NCBI GenBank assembly: GCA_964344055.1 | Contig: CAYFLT010000012.1 | Coordinates: forward strand, 8,400 to 72,399 | Source of the DNA: OFTM10 sp964344055 | Lineage (GTDB): Bacteria; Actinomycetota; Acidimicrobiia; Acidimicrobiales; Aldehydirespiratoraceae | DNA length: 64,000 bases | Direction: 5' to 3' | Shown here: piece after piece, positions 59,116 through 64,000 of the stretch | Position numbering within the stretch: position 1 is the first letter of the stretch | Layout of the letters: every line of letters starts with the position of its first letter | Notes under the pieces: model-generated | The model's database searches: none | Seen by the model: the letters and a program-made list of their open reading frames with translations, nothing else | What the model was told of the DNA's origin: nothing | Translations under genes and position numbers: made by a program

Positions 59116-60110
59116 CCAGCTACGCAGACGCAGGCGTCGACATCGACGCGGGCAACCGCACGGTTCGACTGCTCGCCGACGCCGTGAAGTCGACCAACAC
59201 GCCGGCCGTGCTGTCCGAGGTCGGGGCGTTCGGCGGACTGTTCTCCACCGACGGTCTCGCGCCCGGGACGGTTCTCGTAGCCTCCACCGACGGGGTCGGC
59301 ACCAAGGTCGAACTGGCGGCTCGCCACGGCGCCTGGCAGGGCGTCGGCCAGGACCTGGTGAACCACTGCGTGGACGACATCCTCGTCCAGGGTGCCCGTC
59401 CCCTGTTCTTCCTCGACTACATCGCCACCGCCAAGCTCGTCCCCGAGATCGTCGCCGAGATCGTCACCGGAATGGCGACCGCCTGTCGGGCAGTCGGCTG
59501 CGCACTCCTGGGCGGTGAGACCGCGGAGATGCCGGGCGTGTACACCGACGGGTCGGTCGACATTGCAGGAACGATCGTCGGCGCCGTCGACCGCGACGAT
59601 CTGTGGCCCCGTACCGACGACCTGGCGGTGGGCGACGTGCTCGTCGGGCTCCAGAGCGTGAGCCCGCACACGAACGGCTACTCGTTGATCCGCCTGCTGC
59701 TCGAGCGACACGAACCCACCGCCGAGATGCTGGAGTGGTTGCTGACGCCGCATCGCTCGTATCTCGGCGACGTCGACGAGCTCCGAGCCGGCGGCGTGGA
59801 GCCCAAGGCGCTCGCCCACATCACCGGGGGAGGTTTCGTCGAGAACATCCCGAGGGTGCTCCCGGACCACCTCGCCGCCGAGATCGAGCTGGGATCCTGG
59901 GACGTGCCGTCCGGGTTCCGCCAGCTCGTCGACTGGGGCGGGATCGGCGACGACGAGGCGTTCCGCACCTGGAACATGGGGATCGGTCTGGTGGCGGCGG
60001 TGCCGGCGGACGCCGCCGACGCGGCTGCGGCGCTGGGTCATCCGATCATCGGACGCCTGATCGAGCGGGGGGACGGAGACGGCGTCAGCCTCGGCGGGGA
60101 CTGGCGGTGA
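59112..60110 (+). CDS. purM: Phosphoribosylformylglycinamidine cyclo-ligase PurM
   Basis: The 332-residue AIR synthetase starts at ATG 59112, overlapping purD. It has TSYADAGVDIDAGNRTVRLLADAVKST, VASTDGVGTKVELAARHGAWQGVGQDLVNHCVDDILVQGARPLFFLDYIA, ALLGGETAEMPGVYTDG, GLQSVSPHTNGYSLIRLLLE and ALAHITGGGFVENIPRVLPDHLAAEIE. It closes the imidazole ring of FGAM. The stop overlaps the purN GTG. Confidence 0.97.
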   Translation: MTSYADAGVDIDAGNRTVRLLADAVKSTNTPAVLSEVGAFGGLFSTDGLAPGTVLVASTDGVGTKVELAARHGAWQGVGQDLVNHCVDDILVQGARPLFFLDYIATAKLVPEIVAEIVTGMATACRAVGCALLGGETAEMPGVYTDGSVDIAGTIVGAVDRDDLWPRTDDLAVGDVLVGLQSVSPHTNGYSLIRLLLERHEPTAEMLEWLLTPHRSYLGDVDELRAGGVEPKALAHITGGGFVENIPRVLPDHLAAEIELGSWDVPSGFRQLVDWGGIGDDEAFRTWNMGIGLVAAVPADAADAAAALGHPIIGRLIERGDGDGVSLGGDWR

Positions 60111-60736
60111 CGGCCCGGCTCGTCGTCCTGGCGTCGGGCTCCGGATCCAATCTCCAAGCGATCCTCGACGCCTGTGGCTCCGGACGGCTCGATGCCACCG
60201 TCGTGTTGGTGGTGGTCAACCGGCGCGCGGCCTACGCAGCCGAGAGGGCCGTCTCCGCCGGCGTGCGGTGTGAGTACCGGCCATTGAAGCCGTACCGAGA
60301 CCGCTTCGGCGACGATGCGGTCGAGTCCGAGATTCGCCGTGCGTACGACGCGGATCTGGCGGAACTCGTTGCCGGTATGAGGCCGGATCTCGTCGTGCAG
60401 GCCGGCTGGATGCACCTGTTCAGCTCTGCGTTCCTGGATCGGTTCCCTGATCAGGTGGTCAACCTCCACCCGGCGTTGCCGGGCGAGTTCCCGGGCGCCC
60501 ACGCAATCGACGACGCGTGGCAGGCGCACCTCGAGCACCGGTTGGACAGGACGGGAGTGATGGTGCACCTGGTGCCGGACGAAGGGATCGACGACGGTCC
60601 GGTTCTCGCGGCACGAGAAGTGCCGATCCTGGAGGACGACACCCGCGAGTCTCTGGAGGAACGGATCCACGAGGTCGAACACGAGCTGTTCGTGTCGACC
60701 CTCCTCGACCATCTCGCGAGCCGGGAGGCGCAATGA
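60107..60736 (+). CDS. purN: Phosphoribosylglycinamide formyltransferase PurN
   Basis: GTG 60107 overlaps purM and gives 209 residues. It begins VVLASGSGSNLQAILDACGSGRLDATVVLVVVNRRAAYAAERA and has MRPDLVVQAGWMHLFSSAFLDRF, VVNLHPALPGEFPGAHAI (catalytic His) and TGVMVHLVPDEGIDDGPVLAAREVPI (catalytic Asp). It formylates GAR with 10-formyl-THF. In many genomes purH follows purN; here menA does, overlapping by 4 bp. Confidence 0.95.
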   Translation: MTARLVVLASGSGSNLQAILDACGSGRLDATVVLVVVNRRAAYAAERAVSAGVRCEYRPLKPYRDRFGDDAVESEIRRAYDADLAELVAGMRPDLVVQAGWMHLFSSAFLDRFPDQVVNLHPALPGEFPGAHAIDDAWQAHLEHRLDRTGVMVHLVPDEGIDDGPVLAAREVPILEDDTRESLEERIHEVEHELFVSTLLDHLASREAQ

Positions 60737-61632
60737 CCACCTCTGGACCACCGTCGGGGATCCGGCTGTGGGTGGCCGGTGCCCGGCCGCGCACCCTGCC
60801 GGCAGCGATCGTGCCGGTCGCCGTCGGCTGTGGGGCCGCGGTCGGCCAGTCCGACGGCATCGCATGGTGGCGTGGCGGCGCTGCGCTGGTGGTCGCGCTC
60901 GCGCTCCAGGTGGGCGTGAACTTCGCCAACGACTACTCGGACGGGGTCCGGGGCACCGATGGCGCCCAGCGGGTCGGACCCCTTCGGCTCGTGGGCTCGG
61001 GGCTGGCATCGCCGGCGGCCGTGAAGCGGGCTGCCACCCTCTCGTTCTCTGTGGCGGGTGTGATGGGGACCGTGCTGGCACTGGTTGTCGGGCCCGAACT
61101 CTTCGTGGTCGGAGCGGCCTGCTTGGTGGCGGGTTGGACCTACACGGGCGGCCCGAAGCCCTACGGCTACCTGGGGCTCGGGGAGGTGTTCGTGTTCGTG
61201 TTTTTTGGCGTGGTGGCCACGGTCGGCACGACCTATGTGCTGCTCGAGGAGTTCGACGGGCTGTCGCTGGCGGCGAGTGTGGCCGTCGGACTGTGGGCCA
61301 CTGCTCTGCTGGTGGTGAACAACCTCCGTGACATCCCGGGTGACACCGAGTCGGGCAAGAGGACGTTGGCGGTGCGGATCGGCGACCGAAGGACCCGCAT
61401 CGTGTACGTCCTGATGCAGGAGCTCGCCGTGTTGGTGCCCGTGCTGATCACCATCCTCACGGGGCGAGCCGCGGCTGCGTCGGTGCTCGCGTTGCCCTTC
61501 GTGGTGATGGCCATTCGGGCGGTTGCCCGAGGGGCCACCGGTGCCGAGCTGATCCCGGTTCTCGGCCTCACCGGCCGGGTCCAGCTCCTCAGCGGCCTCG
61601 CCATGGCCGCCGGTCTCGCCCTCACCGGCTGA
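60733..61632 (+). CDS. menA: 1,4-dihydroxy-2-naphthoate polyprenyltransferase MenA
   Basis: The 299-residue UbiA-family membrane enzyme starts at ATG 60733. It has WVAGARPRTLPAAIVPVAVG, the first Asp-rich motif NFANDYSDGVRGTD, WTYTGGPKPYGYLGLGEVFVFVFFG and the second motif NNLRDIPGDTESGKRTLAVRIG. About eight hydrophobic helices are visible. It attaches the polyprenyl tail in menaquinone synthesis. The 4-bp overlap with purN puts it on the purine transcript. A UbiE-like methyltransferase for the next step ends at 63826. Confidence 0.95.
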   Translation: MTTSGPPSGIRLWVAGARPRTLPAAIVPVAVGCGAAVGQSDGIAWWRGGAALVVALALQVGVNFANDYSDGVRGTDGAQRVGPLRLVGSGLASPAAVKRAATLSFSVAGVMGTVLALVVGPELFVVGAACLVAGWTYTGGPKPYGYLGLGEVFVFVFFGVVATVGTTYVLLEEFDGLSLAASVAVGLWATALLVVNNLRDIPGDTESGKRTLAVRIGDRRTRIVYVLMQELAVLVPVLITILTGRAAAASVLALPFVVMAIRAVARGATGAELIPVLGLTGRVQLLSGLAMAAGLALTG

Positions 61633-61664
61633 CCCCGACCAGGCCACCAATCGAAACCGGGTAA

Positions 61665-61695
61665 GACAGATCGATACCCGGGTACCGAATCTGTC
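61665..61695. repeat. Imperfect palindrome related to the 6444 element; bidirectional terminator candidate
   Basis: GACAGAT (61665-61671) and ATCTGTC (61689-61695) flank a centre with TACCCGGGTA. The right arm GGTACCGAATCTGTC shares GGTACCGAATC with the palindrome at 6444-6480. It lies between the convergent menA and VOC genes, where a hairpin could stop both transcripts. Confidence 0.55.
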
Positions 61696-61704
61696 CAGGT
61701 TGGG

Positions 61705-62055
61705 TCAAACGGGTTGGGTGAGTTCTACGGTGTTGCCGCTGGGGTCACTCAGGAACGCCTGACGGCAGACCCCTTCGATCCCGCCCATGCGATCGATCTC
61801 GATTCCCCGTTCGGCCAACGTCGAGAGTGTGGCGTCGAGGTCATCGACCCGCAGTGAGTAATGCTGACCCAGCGCTGGAGGCGGCGAACCCTGGAGCAGG
61901 TGGATCTCGTGTTCGCCGACCGCGAGCCAGGCCCCGGGAAAGCCGAGATCCGGACGATCGATCTCGGTCATCCCGAACCCGTCGACGTAGAACCGGCGAC
62001 AGGCATCGAGGTCGTCGACGTTCAAGGACACGTGATGCACGCCCGAACTGATCAT
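61705..62055 (-). CDS. VOC (glyoxalase/dioxygenase-fold) family protein
   Basis: The 116-residue protein starts at ATG 62055 and contains one VOC domain: GVHHVSLNVDDLDACRRFYVDGFGMTEID, AWLAVGEHEIHLLQGS, HYSLRVDDLDATLSTLAERGIEID and QAFLSDPSGNTVELTQPV. The His and Glu metal ligands of the two beta-alpha-beta-beta-beta modules are present. The family includes glyoxalases, epimerases and resistance proteins; no specific substrate can be given. It is divergent from the first ppk2 gene. Confidence 0.88.
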   Translation of the reverse strand: MISSGVHHVSLNVDDLDACRRFYVDGFGMTEIDRPDLGFPGAWLAVGEHEIHLLQGSPPPALGQHYSLRVDDLDATLSTLAERGIEIDRMGGIEGVCRQAFLSDPSGNTVELTQPV

Positions 62056-62084
62056 GCGATGGGACTGTACTCGGCGACCTCCGG

Positions 62085-62090
62085 TACCGT
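62085..62090 (+). promoter_or_regulatory. -10-like hexamer, apparent leaderless start of ppk2
   Basis: TACCGT lies 6 bases before ATG 62097 with no ribosome site between. It favours ATG 62097 over TTG 62091. Confidence 0.45.
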
Positions 62091-62096
62091 TTGGAC

Positions 62097-63011
62097 ATGA
62101 TCACCGACTTCGACGACGACGAGGATCGGGACCGGTCGTACCTCGAAGAGGTCCCTCACGTCACCATGGAGGTGCCGGAGGACATCGCAGAAGTGCTCCG
62201 CACCGACCCCGAACGGGTACGGCGTTCGCTGCGAGCCCGCAAACGGGAACGGGCCCTGCGGCCCTGGCAGGTCGAACTCCTCAAGCTGCAGGCCCACCTC
62301 GAGAAGCACCAACGCCGCATGATCGTCCTCTTCGAGGGTCGTGACGCGGCAGGCAAGGGCGGCACGATTCGCCGGGTCACCCGCTACATGAACGAAAAGC
62401 ACTACCGGGTCGTGGCCCTCGGCAAGCCCAACGAGGAACAGCGCACCCAGTGGTATTTCCAGCGCTACGTGGCCGAGTTCCCCCGGGGTGGTGAGATCGT
62501 TCTGTTCGACCGCAGCTGGTACAACCGGGCGATGGTCGAGCCGGTGTTCGGCTTCTGCTCCGAAGACGAATACGACACCTTCATGAAAGGGGTCACCGGA
62601 TTCGAGAAGGACCTCGTCCGGCACGGAACGGTGCTGGTCAAGCTGTACTTCTCGGTGAGTAAGGGCGAACAGGCCCGGCGCTTCGAGCGCCGGAAGCACG
62701 ATCCACTGCGCCAGTGGAAGCTCAGCGAGATCGACGTGCAGGCCCAGGAGCACTGGGACGACTTCACCGAGATGAAGTACCAGATGCTGAAGCGGACCAG
62801 CACCAACGCCTGCCCGTGGACGATTCTCCGCTCCGAGAGCAAGCAGCGGGCGCGGCTCAACGCGATGAAGGTGATCCTCAACTCGGTCGACTATGAGGGC
62901 CGTGACCTCGATCTCGACTTCGTTCCCGACCCCGAGATCGTCATGCACGGGGCTCAGGAGTTGGTGCTCATGGAGGCCGATCGCATCCGCCACGGGAGGT
63001 TCTCGCAGTGA
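62097..63011 (+). CDS. ppk2: Polyphosphate kinase 2 (first of two)
   Basis: The 304-residue PPK2 has Walker A FEGRDAAGKGGTIRRVTRYMN (Lys87), WYFQRYVAEFPRGGEIVLFDRSWYNRAMVEPVFGFC (Walker B Asp138) and a lid region KLYFSVSKGEQARRFERRKHDPLRQWKLSEIDVQAQEHWDDF. An acidic N-terminal extension of about 60 residues precedes the core. PPK2 enzymes transfer phosphate between polyphosphate and nucleoside mono- or diphosphates. It overlaps the second ppk2 by 4 bp, and the two share the P-loop and WYNR motifs. Confidence 0.93.
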   Translation: MITDFDDDEDRDRSYLEEVPHVTMEVPEDIAEVLRTDPERVRRSLRARKRERALRPWQVELLKLQAHLEKHQRRMIVLFEGRDAAGKGGTIRRVTRYMNEKHYRVVALGKPNEEQRTQWYFQRYVAEFPRGGEIVLFDRSWYNRAMVEPVFGFCSEDEYDTFMKGVTGFEKDLVRHGTVLVKLYFSVSKGEQARRFERRKHDPLRQWKLSEIDVQAQEHWDDFTEMKYQMLKRTSTNACPWTILRSESKQRARLNAMKVILNSVDYEGRDLDLDFVPDPEIVMHGAQELVLMEADRIRHGRFSQ

Positions 63012-63811
63012 CCGAAGTGGCCTCGGGGAAGCCGGTCACCAAACTGTCCAAGAAGGTCTACGAAGCGGAATTGGCCCGTCTCCAGCGCGAGTTGGTGAAG
63101 CTCCAGGCCTGGATCGAGCGGGAAGGCCTGCGGGTGTGCGTCCTCTTCGAGGGACGCGACGCCGCAGGCAAGGGCGGCACGATCAAGCGGATCGTGGAGC
63201 GGACCAACCCGCGCGTCGTCCGCATCGCTGCGCTCGGCACCCCGACCGAGCGAGAGCGCTCGCAGTGGTACTTCCAGCGCTATGCCGCGCACCTTCCCGC
63301 CGCCGGGGAGATGGTCCTGTTCGATCGAAGCTGGTACAACCGGGCCGGCGTCGAGCACGTCATGGGATTCTGCACCGAGGACGAGTACGAAGAGTTCCTC
63401 CGCTCCGCCCCCGAGTTCGAGAACATGCTGATCCGCTCTGGGATGATCTTGATCAAGTACTGGTTCTCGGTGAGCGACGAGGAACAGGAACGGCGATTCC
63501 AGGACCGGATCGACAATCCGGAGAAGCGGTGGAAGCTCTCCCCGATGGACCTGGAATCGAGGGCTCGCTGGCTCGACTACTCCCGGGCGAAGGACCGGAT
63601 GTTCCACCACACCGACACCAAACTGTCCCCGTGGTGGGTGGTCGACGCCGACGACAAGAAGCGGGCACGCCTCAACTGCATCAGCCACCTCTTGTCGCGG
63701 ATTCCGTACCAGGATCTCACCTCCGACCCGATCGAGCTCCCGCCCCGGCAGTACGGGGAATACCTACGCCCTCCGATCGACGAGCAGACGCGGGTGCCGG
63801 ACGGGTACTGA
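63008..63811 (+). CDS. ppk2: Polyphosphate kinase 2 (second of two)
   Basis: The 267-residue protein starts at GTG 63008. Walker A is FEGRDAAGKGGTIKRIVERTN (Lys55), then WYFQRYAAHLPAAGEMVLFDRSWYNRAGVEHVMGFC, YWFSVSDEEQERRFQDRIDNPEKRWKLSPMDLESRARWLDYSRAKDRMFHHTD and WWVVDADDKKRARLNCISHLLSRIPY. It looks like a class I (NDP-phosphorylating) PPK2, whereas the first copy diverges in the lid. The pair may act on different nucleotides, as inference. Confidence 0.93.
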   Translation: MTEVASGKPVTKLSKKVYEAELARLQRELVKLQAWIEREGLRVCVLFEGRDAAGKGGTIKRIVERTNPRVVRIAALGTPTERERSQWYFQRYAAHLPAAGEMVLFDRSWYNRAGVEHVMGFCTEDEYEEFLRSAPEFENMLIRSGMILIKYWFSVSDEEQERRFQDRIDNPEKRWKLSPMDLESRARWLDYSRAKDRMFHHTDTKLSPWWVVDADDKKRARLNCISHLLSRIPYQDLTSDPIELPPRQYGEYLRPPIDEQTRVPDGY

Positions 63812-63817
63812 ACCGCG

Positions 63818-63835
63818 GCGCGGCCTCAGCCGCGC
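63818..63835. terminator. Hairpin between convergent ppk2 and methyltransferase genes
   Basis: GCGCGGC (63818-63824) and GCCGCGC (63829-63835) pair around CTCA, overlapping the methyltransferase stop. A very GC-rich stem without T-tract; it may stop both convergent transcripts. Confidence 0.4.
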
Positions 63836-64000
63836 GTGGCGGTGATCAACTGGGCACCGACGAAGACCCGGCGGTCGATGTCGACGAAACCGGCCTCGGT
63901 CAGCCGTTCTCGCATCTCCGGCCATTCGGGGAGGTAGGCCATCGACTTGGGGAGGTAGCGGTAGGCCCGGCCCTCGCTGAGGATGCCGCCGATGAGGGGC
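63826..64000 (-). CDS. UbiE/MenG-like methyltransferase, C-terminal fragment
   Basis: The minus-strand frame enters at the window edge and ends at TGA 63828-63826. The last 57 codons read PLIGGILSEGRAYRYLPKSMAYLP, then EWPEMRERLTEAGFVDIDRRVFVGAQLITATRG. This matches the C-terminal end of UbiE/MenG methyltransferases (YRYLPxS and the final AQLxTATR-like strand), which methylate demethylmenaquinone. menA lies 2.2 kb away, supporting a menaquinone role. The SAM-binding part is outside the window. Confidence 0.75.
   Translation of the reverse strand, partial: PLIGGILSEGRAYRYLPKSMAYLPEWPEMRERLTEAGFVDIDRRVFVGAQLITATRG

Overview
The window is 64 kb of GC-rich, densely packed actinobacterial DNA with a strong preference for GTG and ATG starts and 4-bp ATGA/GTGA overlaps. 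It most likely comes from an uncultured member of the Acidimicrobiia (Actinomycetota). The reasons are a Streptomyces/Mycobacterium-like division cluster (mraZ to ftsZ, then pgeF, yggS-type, sepF, yggT, divIVA, DksA-like, rluD), a MurE with the meso-DAP signature, a proteasome activator of the Bpa family, menaquinone genes, and many leaderless-looking TANNNT promoters. The class-level placement is inference. Nine runs of N (eight of 10 bases, one of 75) interrupt genes and look like scaffolding gaps of approximate size.

Layout. 1-4.0 kb (minus): a TgpA-type transglutaminase (cut by the window edge), a DUF58 protein and a MoxR ATPase, a common three-gene module. 4.1-6.4 kb (plus): ROK-family protein, a small unknown protein, an HNH nuclease and a lipoate-ligase-like protein. 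6.4-23.6 kb: the division and cell wall (dcw) cluster, preceded by a long 10-bp-phased array of MraZ-box-like repeats and containing an actinobacterial mraW-type leader RNA; murF is not in its usual place between murE and mraY. 23.7-33.2 kb: divIVA, a lysine-rich DksA-like protein, rluD, an Rrf2 regulator, a phosphodiesterase, Bpa and dnaE.

33.3-43.7 kb is a mixed accessory stretch: two poorly known proteins, a nitroreductase, a DUF35/thiolase pair with lysine-rich tails, a NicX-like ring-cleaving dioxygenase homologue, a methyltransferase, a DinB/MDMPI protein and a HrpA-type RNA helicase. 43.8-50.0 kb is a complete oligopeptide-type ABC importer (two ATPases, lipoprotein, two permeases) with a strong hairpin between binding protein and permeases.

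50.1-61.6 kb is a de novo purine operon: a PurS-PurS-PurL fusion, purQ, purC, purE, purK, purF, purD, purM and purN, followed by menA. Together these carry PRPP through to CAIR and SAICAR; purB and purH are not here. purQ has an apparent one-base deletion and purC lacks a conserved segment. 61.7-64 kb holds a VOC protein, two adjacent polyphosphate kinase 2 genes and the end of a UbiE/MenG-like methyltransferase.

No CRISPR array, transposase, phage gene, tRNA or rRNA was seen. The window is mostly housekeeping. The best leads are regulatory (MraZ array, mraW leader, leaderless promoters, a dispersed palindrome) and architectural (tandem PurS fusion, lysine-tailed proteins, missing murF).
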